A stretch of 64,000 nt of DNA from Diphasiastrum complanatum (Eukaryota; Streptophyta; Lycopodiopsida; Lycopodiales; Lycopodiaceae). A program made the translations under genes and the position numbers. Shown piece by piece: positions 12,121 to 22,933 of the stretch. The notes beneath the pieces were generated by a model. That model searched no databases, was not told where the DNA came from, and saw only the letters and a list, made by a program, of their open reading frames with translations. The stretch spans positions 21,171,701 through 21,235,700 of the forward strand of contig CM055093.1 of assembly GCA_029204225.1 (NCBI GenBank). Direction: 5' to 3'. Each line of letters starts with the position of its first letter. Position 1 is the stretch's first letter.

Positions 12121-12121
12121 G
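10690..12121. repeat. CT-rich simple-repeat field with (GT)n
   Basis: A dense series of (CT)n tracts (about 10697-10730, 10829-10880, 10979-11058, 11490-11514, 11530-11553, 11970-12002) is mixed with CT-rich unique sequence, ending with a (GT)n tract at about 12096-12121. Parts are duplicated: a segment with CACCTCCCATCTC and CTCTCTCCTTCATCCGCCTC occurs near 10900 and again near 11080, and an AACCCTAAAAAACCCTAA segment occurs near 10760 and 11590. No coding potential beyond repeat-encoded Arg-Glu or Ser-Leu runs. Confidence 0.9.
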
Positions 12122-12675
12122 TCTATCTCTTGAACTTTTGAGATTGCACTTTGATTTTAGATCATTCTCTTTCTAGAACATTCTTTGTTCTTTAAGTTGC
12201 ATTTCAACTGCTCGTCAGGTCCTCAGGGATGAAGTTTTAGGGCAAAATTTGGGAATCGCTTTTTGTCTACAACAGCCTACATTCTCTCTCTCTCTCACAG
12301 ATGCACTTTTTATTGCAAACATGGAAGCATTTAATGTGGCAAAAATTTCTATATTCCTTGTTTGTTGGACATAAGATAGGAATTGAAGAAAGGGTTGCTT
12401 TGAGTTTTATGACAACATCCAGTATGAATTATTTGTAGTGGTTGGCAATTCCTTGATATTTTGCACCTCCTGTATTTTCATAGGAACGTACATAGTGAAT
12501 ATGAACTTTTATCTATGTATAATTTGAGACTAAACATGTTTGGTATTTTTTGTATTGTGATGTTCGAAGTCATTACTAATAGTGAATTGAACCATCTTGT
12601 TCAATTTATCCACAATACAATAGTATTTGTGTGCCCCTTTCGAGAGTCCTTGGAATCTCAGCTATGACATTTGTG
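12122..12675. other. No gene recognised
   Basis: AT-rich, with stops in all frames. A short (CT)n lies at about 12280-12296. It leads into a gypsy integrase scrap on the minus strand. Confidence 0.4.
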
Positions 12676-12867
12676 CTAATATGATCTTGTAAATATTTTG
12701 GAGTTGCTAATAATTGAATAAGATCCACTTGGTTTTTTGCTAACCTTGATTTGTTGGCAAGTGGTACATTTGTGAACATACTTTTCAACATCTTGTGTCT
12801 TGTGAGGCAAGTGATAAACTATCCGTAGTTCTTCCCAAGTTTCTCCAATTTTCACATAACCATACAT
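12676..12867 (-). pseudogene. Ty3/gypsy integrase zinc-binding (H2C2) fragment
   Basis: The minus-strand product contains VYHLPHKTQDVEKYVHKCTT followed by CQQIKVSKKPSG. This matches the second half of the gypsy integrase HHCC domain (…W..M..DV..Y...C..CQ..K). The catalytic DDE core is absent and no other gypsy domain lies next to it. A short orphan relic. Confidence 0.7.
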
Positions 12868-14772
12868 GATAAGAACGTCACGAGCATTCTACGGACTTTC
12901 AGATTGTAATAGTGTATATTGTAGAATGTGCAATTTCCAATTTTGACTGCCACAACTTTGTTTCAAGTCACTTCTTGTCGATGAATATGTGCAAGATTTA
13001 CGTCACCTATATTGATTTTAGTTTTAGGTGGTCCCACCATCTAGCACGTTTTTTTCTTTAGTCATGCCATTGACTTTAGAGCATTCAATTGAGACCATCT
13101 ACAACATGTTGAGCTTCATGTTTGTAGCCATTGTTTATTGATCTCTCTTGTGTTTCCTAATGTAACTAGATATGTCCAACTAGAAATCATACACAAGAAT
13201 ATGACATCCAGTTTTGCTATGCAAAGTTCTTGATTTGGTGAAGAGGTTGATTTGATGATATTAAAAGGGAGAAAATTTATTGTGGTTCATTACTATCTAG
13301 CAAAACAATGTGACATATAAAAAGGAGAGTACTAGAATATCCTTGAAATGGTTGCCTATATTTCTAGTAAAAGAAAATGTAAGAGAGGAAGAGTTGATCC
13401 CATGTAAATGTACTTGTGCTCTAACTGGATCCTTGTTGGCATGTGGCAAATGTGGTACTGACCTTTATGTCTTGGACACTTGCACTCCATAAATTTTCAA
13501 ACTACTCTTGCCTTTGGTGAAATCATAGAGCAACCAAATAAATCTTTGCATATTGTTAGAAACTACATTCTATTTTTTCTATTTGGTTATTTACTTGCAG
13601 CTTGAGCCCCATGGTATAACAATCCCCACAACTCTCCAATGTTTTGAGAATAATAACCCATAGTTACATTGCATTGTATGTACATCTTTTATAAGATCGA
13701 GCATATATAGGAGTGATCTCATAACTCAATCATTGGATTGAAATGGAGGATTTAAAAAGATTGGTCACAAAAAAGGACCTTGGATTGAGTTGTGAAATCA
13801 AGCTTCTTACAAATTTAGAGAGTGAGCTTGTAGGTCGATTCGAAGGACCAATTTAATAGATTCAATTTCATCACAAAACCCTAAATCCCAACGCTACACA
13901 ATAACAATGGCATGTGGGCCATGCACACGTGTGATAGTGGGCTACACACACATGTGATAGTAGGCCAAATTTGCCAACAGTCGTTCCACACCAACAATGA
14001 TAGTCGACCAAATCCAACTCAAATTTTCCACATGCAACGACCCCCTCTCTCCGTTGAATTTTTGATGGATACTCAACTCCTTTTTAGGATCTCAATTCTG
14101 TTGTATACCCATCTCTGCTCTTCTTTTGGAATTGAGTTGTGGGCCGGTTCCCTTTTTTAAAATTAGATCATTACAACTTGTCTTTGGGACCCATTCTCAG
14201 CTAAAAGATAGATCTTTATTTCGTGAGATGAATCTACAAGTCATTGACCCACCAAGGATAAAGTTGCACGCTCATTCCATTTTTTGGCATTATAGAACGT
14301 TTGGAAAAACTCAACATATTGGTATATGCCTTTAATAAATTGTTCCCTAAGACATGTTTTGTGAAAAAAGTGGCTACTTATAAGAATTTGGTCTCCTAGC
14401 TTTGATGCAACATTTTTTGCATAATCGAATTTTAGTATTGCTCATACGAGCTATTTTTTGAGATGTGTGTGTGTGTGTGTTGTCAAAAATGCAACAAAAT
14501 AAACCCAATTGATCCTAGAAATGATGGAGAAAGCACCTACAAAAGAGCCAATCAAGATCTATAAGCTAGATTACTAATCAATACATTGATTTCTAGCTTA
14601 TCTTGGCTTGAACTCCTCAAATTGGCTCCAAAACCATGCTAAACTTTTCACAAGTGTGAGTGTACGACATGTTGTCGCCTGTGTACTGTACCTACACCTT
14701 CAATCACATCTAATGATCACAAAAAATCATATGACAATAGCAATCATCATTCAAAACATAGACACAAACTAG
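12868..14772. other. No gene recognised
   Basis: Long AT-rich stretch with only short frames lacking domain signatures. A short (GT)n is at about 14464-14480. It may include decayed flanks of the copia fragment to the right, but I could not place an LTR. Confidence 0.4.
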
Positions 14773-15506
14773 TCATACACATGAAGGTTCTTCAAAACTT
14801 GAAATGAGTACAAAGGATGAAGATGGATAACCCTCGGCTTGCTTGCCCTTATTTTGGTATGTAAGGCTCATTGGCTCCATTCTTATCCTTGATGATCTCC
14901 TTGGAGTGATTGGTACACTTGGCTCTTGCTCCTCCTCAAGATCTAGATTATTTTGATCCTCCACCACCTCCCTCTTGATAGGTGATTTGATTGAGCCATC
15001 AACAAGCTTATGCATCTTATTCTCATCAAATATGACATCTCTAGAAACCACAAACTTGTTTGAAGATGAAATGTATACCTTCTTGTATCATTTGCTTGCA
15101 TTGCCATACCCGTGCATGATCCCCTTGATTGATGATGGATCTGTCTTGGTCCTTGTCTCCAAAGGTGTATGCACATAGCAAATGCATCCAAACACCCTTA
15201 AGTCCTTGAGATTGGGCTTCCTCCCAAACATGACTTCAAATGGTATTTTGCCTTCAATAGAGTTATATGGAACTCTATCCATCAAATTATTAGCACAAGT
15301 CAGGGTTTCTCTCCAAAAAGACTTTGGTAAACATGCATCAATTCTCAAAGCTTTAGAACATTCACATAATGTCCTATTCCTCCTCTCGGCTACCCCATTT
15401 TGTTGAGGGGTATAGGAACAAGACAAGTCTTTTTTAATCTCTTCTTGATTACAAAAATCCTTAAATTCATTGGAGATATATTCTCCACCATTATCATTCC
15501 AAAAGG
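14773..15506 (-). pseudogene. Copia integrase, C-terminal half
   Basis: Minus-strand frames give NDNGGEYISNEFKDFC (second catalytic Asp region), SYTPQQNGVAERRNRTL (the catalytic Glu segment), GRKPNLKDLRVFGC, then VSRDVIFDEN and TPRRSSRI. This is the usual order from copia integrase core to the hinge before RT. A frame change lies near 15090. RT and RNase H do not follow. It is separated from its N-terminal half by a MITE (15507-16233). It resembles the integrase tail kept by the 19-23.6 kb copia (PRTPRRTLSI, KMEPS). Confidence 0.85.
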
Positions 15507-16233
15507 TGGGTTTTGACATTCTACGAGTAAATTTTTTGCATTTTGCGAGTTTCTTCCATGACATGCTCCAACAAAATCGTAGTGTGCTATTATTTTTATG
15601 CCACTACATGATTTTTGAAGAATAAGAATTGTGGTTTGATGCATACTTAAAACTTTGACTATCCATCAAATTTTAAATAGGCCCATTACAAAATACTTTG
15701 TTACTCTATGATATAGGTGTACTCATACTTTAAAAAAAAAAAGTGTTGTTGAAGTTGTAAAAGCTAGCATGCCGGCGTGCTAGACGAGTAAAATATAAAA
15801 TAGAAAAGCTATTTTGACACATACGAGAATCAAATTTTGAGTAGAAACATTATTTCAGAATATTTTTTTCAACCTCCAAACATAGTAAGTCGACGTGCTA
15901 AAGAAAAGAACTAAAAAAAAAAAATTGCAATAGGCATGCTATATGAAATGAAAAAAAAAATTTGCAGCCTCCAAACCCAGTACACCAGCGTGCACGAGAT
16001 TTTTCCAAATATATTTTTTTTTCGTGTTGGGTTTGGAGGCTACAAAAAAAACATTGATTTGAAATTTTTTTACTTTATGACATTTTAAACTATGTACCAA
16101 ATCACATTCTTAATTATAAACATTGAAGTAGTAGCGTAAAAAAGGTAGCACACCATGTGCTATCTTTTGTTGAATCATGGCAAGAAAGAAACTCGCAAAA
16201 CTCGTACATGATTTACTCGCAAATGCCAAGGCC
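15507..16233. mobile_element. 727-bp long-TIR MITE (Mutator-like) inside copia integrase
   Basis: The ends are inverted repeats of roughly 75-85 bp. Left: GGGTTTTGACATTCTACGAG then TAAAT. Right (reverse complement): GGCCTTGGCATTTGCGAG then TAAAT, with shared TTTTGCGAGTTTCTT, a CAACAAAA match and GTGTGCTA further in. It sits exactly within the copia codons between KTFR and NDNGGEY. Flanks TCCAAAAGG (15498-15506) and TCTAAAAGT (16234-16242) match at 7 of 9 positions and read as one duplicated stretch of the integrase gene. A 9-bp duplication with long TIRs fits Mutator-like elements. No coding capacity. Inside is a further stem (GCCTCCAAACCCA near 15967, its complement near 16027). Confidence 0.75.
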
Positions 16234-16852
16234 TCTAAAAGTCTTGATTTTGTGATCATGATGCTTTTCAACAAAGGCTTTGAACTTTAGAAAACTTTCA
16301 AACACTTGTGCTTTAGATGTAAGCAAGAAAATCCAACAAAACCTTGAGTAATCATCAATAAATGTAACACCAATGGTGGCACCTCCATTAGACTTTGTAT
16401 TTGCCAAAGTGTACATCCGAGTGGATCAACTCGAGTTGGTGAGTTGACTTTGTGATGGAGCTTGAAAATGCTTTCTTATGTGCCTTTGAAAGAGCACATG
16501 CTTCACATACCTTCTCCTCTTTTGCCAAGGATCTTGAAAGTCCTAAGACAAGCTTCTCATTGCACATGACCTCCATTGAGCTTGGGTTGATGTGGCCAAA
16601 TCTTTTGTGCCACAAATCAAAGTTGGAAAACTTTGTCTCCTCGGCTAGCATCACAACATTAGCATCCACATAGGCATCTAGTTTGAACAATCTTCCAAAC
16701 CTTATGCCTCTAGTAATGATCTTGCCATCCTTCTTGATGTTACATGCATTTATGGTGAACTCCATTGTCAATTGGCCTACACTAAGCAAGTTCTTAGTGA
16801 TGCTAGGAATGTAAAGTACACCATCAATCTTGATCTTCCTTGAAGATCCCAA
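16234..16852 (-). pseudogene. Copia GAG-pre-integrase and integrase N-terminal half
   Basis: The minus-strand product includes VLYIPSITKNLLSVGQL, then the GAG-pre-integrase zinc-binding signature (LWHKRFGHINPSSM, then CEACALSKAHKKAF) and the integrase start (HQLELIHSDVHFG). In a second frame it continues FIDDYSRFCWIFLLTSK and FVEKHHDHKIKTF, where the MITE interrupts. Gag and protease are missing upstream of 16852. There is a frame change near 16400. Confidence 0.88.
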
Positions 16853-17577
16853 GCATGGATCCTATGCCTTCTACAAGACAATAAAAGATAGAGTGCATAC
16901 CAGTGTAGGATAGTAATGTCAGGTGTAACTCTGACACATTGAAAAACCAGTGTTCATGGCGAAATGTTACTAGCCTGCAGAAAATGCACTGTTTTTCAAC
17001 AGTCTGCATATTTGAACTGTTTGTCACAACAGTCTGTATTTTTCTTTGCAATTTCTGACAGGTGAAAAACTCGATACCCGACATTGTCGCCTTTCCACCT
17101 TTGGGCCATCTTGAGCAACTAAGTGTTTTGCGACACTTGTGCTAACTAGGTTTTTCGGCCATTTCAAACACTTCTAGAAACGCGACACTGCTTTGCGAAA
17201 AATGTGACACTGCATTTTTACACAAGATTTCACATAGGTGAAAAATGCGACACTGCATTTTTACACGGGATTTCACATAGGCAAAAAATGCGAGACTCTT
17301 TGTAGAAATACATAGGATTTCAAGTACAGACTGTCTCTGTCTTCACGCTCCAATAACAACTGTTCTAACTAGTCAGTTAATCAACTGTTAAATGATCTTG
17401 TAAATGCAAAGATAGAATAATGCAAGATCTTCCAGTTGCTATATATATATATATGTAAATGAGCGATTGAGAAACATAGAGAGATTCAAATATGATTTTT
17501 TTTTCTTCAGAAAAGGTACTCAAGCAAAGATCAAACGACCAGAACGAGTCTTCTAGTAGCTGACTCCTCAGAGTTAG

Positions 17578-17668
<91 letters not shown>

Positions 17669-18852
17669 AGAACTTTAGCAATTGATTTGAATCTGTAAAT
17701 AGGATCATGCGCCCATCAGCGCAATTGTATTGTGATCTGATTGTTGTTTTACAACATTATTATACGGATTTGCTACTGTTCTACATCTTTGCATTCTTTT
17801 TTAATGAAATTAAATCTCACCTCTCTTATGCAAACATCATTATATACCAAGCACACGAATCTTAAAGTAAATCAGATTCGTATAGAGTCATCACAGTCAA
17901 AGATATCATATTGACCAAATCTAACAACCAACAAAAGCTCCGAGTTGAGGAGAATATGCTCACCTGCATCCATCCACAACAACAACCGTGTTAGAATAGG
18001 GACATTATTGTGGGAACTACATGTGTCTACACATATTCTCAGTTGTTATCCATGTCGCAACAAGTAGTCATTGCCAAGTTAGGTGACCCTAATTTTGTCC
18101 ATATCATGAGTAAAAAGTCGGACATTGTAAATCATGAGAGCATTTCTTAATCAGATATATGTGTGTGTGTCTGCGTGCGCACGCGCACGTGTGAATTGTG
18201 AATACAATCTAGTCGTGCTAGTGTGAAAGCTATCAAAACTAGAGCAGTTAGATTTTGGTCATATGACTTGGTTGATCACTTGATCACTTGTACGTATTAG
18301 CCATCGTGTATTCATCAATTTTTTGTACTTATCAGGCCAAAACTTGAGGCTATCCACTTGTGGATGTGATCGTCGCAAATTAGCAATATGGTAAGTAAGT
18401 CGTGGAATTTGACTAAGAGGTAGACGTGATGCCATGATTCATGGGCCTTGATTTAGGGCATGATTAGGGTAGGTTAGCTACTAGAAACCCTAATATCATA
18501 TCAAACTTGAAAAAGATATATGATGGAACAAAATAATGTACATACTAGATGAATTGCAAATCAAACACTTCAATCTTCAAGCTTTCAATTGACATTGTCT
18601 TGTGATAGCTTTTATCCATTGGATTAAAGCATAGTGTATTGTGGATCTAATGATTGATTGAATGCATAAACACCTAGTTTATTGGTTGCAAATTATGACC
18701 TGATTTTCTCAAGTATTGATAAGCATTTATTGAGCTCCTGTCTAGAAATTTAGAAAGTTAGCTAGTATTGAAAAATCCGAGCTGTATTGAATCAAGCACA
18801 ATCTTCCCCACGTAGATCCTTCTGAAAAATGTTTATTGATTGGCATCCATTT
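16853..18852. other. No gene; repeat-derived sequence
   Basis: It contains a 44-bp tandem duplication (GCGACACTGCATTTTTACAC then RRGATTTCACATAGG, near 17199 and 17243), a short (TA)n near 17441-17454 and a long (GA)n. Motifs such as GCGACAC also occur in the putative copia LTR near 8240, so this may be LTR-like material. No reading frame with a recognisable domain. Confidence 0.5.
17582..17665. repeat. (GA)n microsatellite
   Basis: About 42 uninterrupted GA units. Confidence 0.97.

Positions 18853-18931
<79 letters not shown>
18853..18931. repeat. (GA)n microsatellite
   Basis: About 38 uninterrupted GA units, 130 bp before the 3' LTR of the copia element. Confidence 0.97.
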
Positions 18932-18932
<1 letters not shown>

Positions 18933-19063
18933 CTCACATTTTGTGCCTCCCATGCTCTCCATTCTCTTGGCTTCTAGTAGGTGGAAGAAAAAGAGGGGCT
19001 ACGGTTCCTTGCTCTATCCTCCTTTTTCAGTTGACAACACATGATGCTCTTGCTCATCCCCAC

Positions 19064-19765
19064 TGTGAAAGTACTGTACTTTAGGACCATAAATGGATCT
19101 ACAAAAGATCCACAAGAGTGATTGGATGCTTGCTTAACAATCTATCAAAAAACTAGACACAAAAAAGTTGATCTAGATTGGCAATTTGACAAACAACAAG
19201 CATTAACAATCAAAAGCATTGATAAACATTGAAATCCGAGCCCACACGTGTGTACTACAGGCTGTAATACGGCCTTCAACCTGAGAAACAAGTAAAAATT
19301 GATTTGGTTTCATTTGGATCACAAAAAACTCAATGTACATAGTGAACTAGCTTGAGATTGCCAATGAGCTCCAAAAATTTTCTATCTTCTCACTATGGAG
19401 AGAGGGAATACATAGCAAATTCGACTTCCTTTTTGAAGTTAGGTGGATTTCCAGCATGTAATAAGGAAGTTAACTCACTCTCCTTGACCTAAAATGAAAC
19501 CTTAGTCTATTTCCTAGAGTTATGCTTGGTAGGTAGCTAGTTGGTCAAATTTTCACCTTAAACTTAGGTGTAGGTCCTATAAAGTAGGGATGACCACCAA
19601 ATAGACATGACCAACTCTCTTGACTTGACCTAACCTACATTAGGATGGGTTTCCCATGTGGCATCATGGCCTCACATGTGTGGGACCCACTTGTGTACAC
19701 AATTTACACTATTCTACATGGTTTTTGATCAAGCTAGATTTGCCAATTTTTGGCAATTCTTCACA
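19064..19765 (-). repeat. 3' LTR of the RT-less copia
   Basis: 702 bp, same length as the 5' LTR. The base pairs just inside (19766 onward, GCTAAATTTGAGGAG on the minus strand) are a weak purine tract. The LTR carries the inverted-repeat ends TGTGAA/TTCACA. Confidence 0.93.
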
Positions 19766-19972
19766 CTCCTCAAATTTAGCTTGATCTATTTACAACTCTC
19801 TTGATAGATCAATGAAAGCTTTTAGAAGTGTCTAAAAAATCCAGCTACAAAGAAGGAACTTTTGAGACTCCAATAGAGAATGATGTCCATGAAGGATCTT
19901 TCACCACCTCTTAGAGGATCCCTTACAAGATGTTCCATAAATGTGTCTATATACATGTAGCACACTTCAAAA

Positions 19973-20428
19973 CTAAACATCATGCCAAGCCATGGATTCC
20001 AAGGCATTTTGTGCACTTGAAGATACATCAATTAAAATATTAAGTGCATAAATAATGTTGCCAAAGACAACTTGTCTTGCTTGATCCATATGATTGACCC
20101 TAGATGGCTCCATCTTGATACTCAAGGTTCTTCTTGGAGTCCTCGGGTCTTGAGCTTGCTCCTCCACTTGACTTGACTCCAAAACATCAATGAATTGAAT
20201 AATGTGTTGATCCAAAGGTGCTTCTTCAAGTTTACAAATCTTCCACTCTTGAAAGATCACATTTCCACCATTGACAAATTCTTTGGTTGAAAACAAGTAG
20301 ATTCTACAATCTCTACTTGAAGAGCAAAACACTACCATTATTCCTATCATTGAAATATGATAATCTTTGGTCCTTACATTGGAATGATCATGCTCAAAGC
20401 ATGTGGACCCAAAGATTTCCAATACAAA
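19973..20428 (-). pseudogene. Copia integrase C-terminal remainder after an in-frame TGA
   Basis: Continues in the same frame as gag-protease after one TGA (20429-20431). It contains IFGSTCFEHDHSNVRTKD (equivalent to the copia VFG…C..H..KL..K segment), CRIYLFSTKEFV and DPRTPRRTLSIKMEPSRVN (the hinge before RT). The catalytic Asp/Glu region of integrase is not recognisable between it and protease, and RT does not follow. It shows that an internal deletion joined distant parts of pol while roughly keeping the frame. Confidence 0.7.
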
Positions 20429-22129
20429 TCATGTTTCATCTTTTATGACACTATTCAAACTATTACAAAAATAGTTATCCAATGAAATTGCTTTATCAAC
20501 AACAAATGTAGATTTCAAAGCAACCCATTTCATTGTCTTGTCATACAAAGTAATAAACACCATGAATCTTAAAGGTAAGAAACAAGTCACCTCATGTCTA
20601 CTAATACTTTCCAAAAAGTATTCAAAGATAGTAGACTCTCCAATGCTCACCACCCTTGCAAGATGCACACTTGAATGGACAATTTGCATGCAATTTGATG
20701 ACTTGGACATTGTCATTAAGGACTCCCTTGGAACTCTCATGCTTTGAGGCTGATCCTCAAGATCTTCCTCCTTTTGATGCTCCTCCTCAATGCAAGCAAG
20801 ATCACACTTTGCCAAGATATCTTCTTGAGTGATCTCCTCCTTTGCCAAGCTCATTCTTTCAAAAGCAACACTAGCTTCCAACTTAAACAATCTTTCATGT
20901 TTAAATCCCTTTGCAATGCAAACATCATTCTTCAAGATGAAGCAAACACCATGCTTAAAGTGGACATCCAAACCACTTTCTAAGAGTAGACCAACACTAA
21001 GCATATTCTTGGTGATTGATGGTACATAAAGGACATTTTCTAGATCCATGCATTTTGAGGATTCTAGATACAAAGAGATGGTGCCAACACCATCTATCCT
21101 ACACTCTTCATCATTTGCAGTAAAGACAAACTTTTTAGCATCATTGAAAGAGTGTAAGGTTGAGAAAAAATCCTTTTCACAAGACATGTGGGAGCTAGCC
21201 CCACTGTCGATCCACCAATTGTCTCTTGAATTGCTATTGCTTGTTGGTGAGGATGTAGATGCCATCAAGAATACATCTACTCCATCATCCTCCTCCTCCT
21301 TTGCAAGGTTTCCTTGTTTGTCCTCCTCCACTTGTGCTCTTAGCCTCTTGTAGCATTCAGATGCATAATGCCCCTTCTTTCCACAAAAGAAGCATTTTTG
21401 CTTTGACTTGTCCTTTGAACTTGATGCATCATCCTCTTCTTTGGCCTCCTTTGGATGCTTCTTCTTTCCATTGGTCTTCTTTTTGCCCTTGAATGAGAAA
21501 TTGGCTTTCTCATCACCATCCAGCAAAGACAAGGAACTCATCCTAGATTTTGCATGGAGCATCCTACACTCTTCAGCCACTAATACACTGTGAAGTTTTT
21601 CTATAGTTGGCAAAGTGTCTTGGATGGCAAAACTTTGGACCAAATTTGCAAAGTCATCTCCTAGACCATTAAGGACAATTTGTACAAGCTCTCCATCATG
21701 AATCTTCTCTCCAATGGAAGCCAACTCCCTATTTAGAGACTTGATTCTGAGTACATAATCCTGTGCACTCTCCTCACTTCTCCTCATGCTTTGCAAAATT
21801 TGATTTCTAAGCATAAGAACTCTAGAAGTGTTGCTAGACTCATAGATTGATTTTAAAGACTCCCAAGCCTCTTTAGCATTAGTACAAGCTGATACTTCTC
21901 TCAACAAATCATTGCTCACATTCATCTTCACACAATGAAGTGCAAGCCTAGATCTCTTCTTGTATCTAGCTAACTCTTGTGCACCTAGAGGTTCATCTTC
22001 ATCTTCAATCAATAACTCATAAAGGTCTTGGATAACTAAGAGTGACTCCATTCTAACCTTCCAAATAGCATAATTTGTAGAATTCAACCTCTCAATAGCT
22101 TCTAGAAGGTATGCTCCAGCAGATCCCAT
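20429..22129 (-). CDS. Copia gag-protease polyprotein (566 residues)
   Basis: I start at the ATG at 22129 (MGSAGAYLLEAIERLNSTNY), which gives the usual copia gag N-terminus with LNSTNYAIWKVRMESLL. Gag core: SRVLMLRNQILQSMRRSEES, DYVLRIKSLNRELA, GELVQIVLNGLGDDF. A Lys-rich linker leads to the CCHC zinc knuckle CFFCGKKGHYASEC (RNA binding), then the aspartic protease site WWIDSGASSHMS (catalytic Asp in DSGA) and VLYVPSITKNMLSVG. After about residue 430 the sequence departs from the family: MRVPRESLMTMSKS and HSSVHLARVVSIGEST look like a mutated, shortened integrase start. Gag should form the particle and protease cleave it; both motifs are intact, so capsid function may persist while polymerase functions are gone. 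Confidence 0.88.
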   Translation of the reverse strand: MGSAGAYLLEAIERLNSTNYAIWKVRMESLLVIQDLYELLIEDEDEPLGAQELARYKKRSRLALHCVKMNVSNDLLREVSACTNAKEAWESLKSIYESSNTSRVLMLRNQILQSMRRSEESAQDYVLRIKSLNRELASIGEKIHDGELVQIVLNGLGDDFANLVQSFAIQDTLPTIEKLHSVLVAEECRMLHAKSRMSSLSLLDGDEKANFSFKGKKKTNGKKKHPKEAKEEDDASSSKDKSKQKCFFCGKKGHYASECYKRLRAQVEEDKQGNLAKEEEDDGVDVFLMASTSSPTSNSNSRDNWWIDSGASSHMSCEKDFFSTLHSFNDAKKFVFTANDEECRIDGVGTISLYLESSKCMDLENVLYVPSITKNMLSVGLLLESGLDVHFKHGVCFILKNDVCIAKGFKHERLFKLEASVAFERMSLAKEEITQEDILAKCDLACIEEEHQKEEDLEDQPQSMRVPRESLMTMSKSSNCMQIVHSSVHLARVVSIGESTIFEYFLESISRHEVTCFLPLRFMVFITLYDKTMKWVALKSTFVVDKAISLDNYFCNSLNSVIKDET

Positions 22130-22159
22130 CTTACTAGTGACTTTTACAAACAAGAAATA

Positions 22160-22503
22160 GATTTGATTGACTTGAAACTCACAAAGGTCTCACACTTGCA
22201 GTGTTTCACTCAAATTTGATTTCTAGTCCAACAAATGGACTTATAATCACAGTTCTATCACTCCCTCACAAAGCTGGAATGAAGATAAGATGAAGTGAAA
22301 ACTACTTTCAAACAAATCTTGCCAAAAAATGGATTTGATTGTCTCTAGAAACTCACTAAGGTCTCTCTCTTGTAGTTTTTCACTCAAATTAGATTTCTAA
22401 TCCAACAAATGGACTTATAATCTCAGTTCTAGCACTCCCTCACAAAGTTGGAATGAAGATAATATGATGTGAAGTCTACTTACAATCAAATCTTGCCAAA
22501 TTT
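22160..22503 (-). repeat. 172-bp tandem duplication in the copia 5' leader
   Basis: Two adjacent copies (22160-22331 and 22332-22503), each containing AAACTCAC.AAGGTCTC, CCAACAAATGGACTTATAAT and CACTCCCTCACAAAG. They lie between the primer site and the gag ATG, within an unusually long leader of about 790 bp. Leaders of LTR elements carry packaging and dimerisation signals; whether this repeat does so is unknown. Confidence 0.88.
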
Positions 22504-22920
22504 GGCTATTTTGGACAAAAAAATGACTTAATCTCTTTCTTCCTTCTTGGTGTACTTTCAAGACCTGTTTTTAACCTTAATAGGACTTGAACTCAGCCTA
22601 GATTAATTAGATTCCATGAAACAAATTCAAATCTAATCAATGGCAAATGATCTTGGTAGATTATCCTAGGATCTCCACCAAAAATTACACCAATAGCTCA
22701 CAAATTGAATTTTTTTGGATCAAATGAATACCATGCATTAAATGCAGGTTCAGAGGTGCCCACACATGTGGAAAGTACGGATTTGGACCCCTACCAAGTT
22801 TGGGATCAAATCTCTTCACCAAAATCAAGATTCTAGCTTGCCCTCTCAATACTAGCTTTTAGCACCAAAACTTGCTAAAAATGGATTTGCATTAGATCAA
22901 TGGCTTATGCTCTTGTACTT

Positions 22921-22933
22921 GGCTCTGATACCA
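22921..22933 (-). promoter_or_regulatory. Primer-binding site (initiator Met-tRNA type)
   Basis: Minus-strand TGGTATCAGAGCC, complementary to the 3' end of plant initiator methionine tRNA, directly after the 5' LTR end (…TTTCACA). This is where minus-strand cDNA synthesis would be primed. Confidence 0.95.

Noticed and set aside
15498-16242. hAT or CACTA classification of the MITE in copia integrase
   Set aside because: The ends lack CAGGG or CACTA and the best-fitting duplication is 9 bp, which favours Mutator-like.
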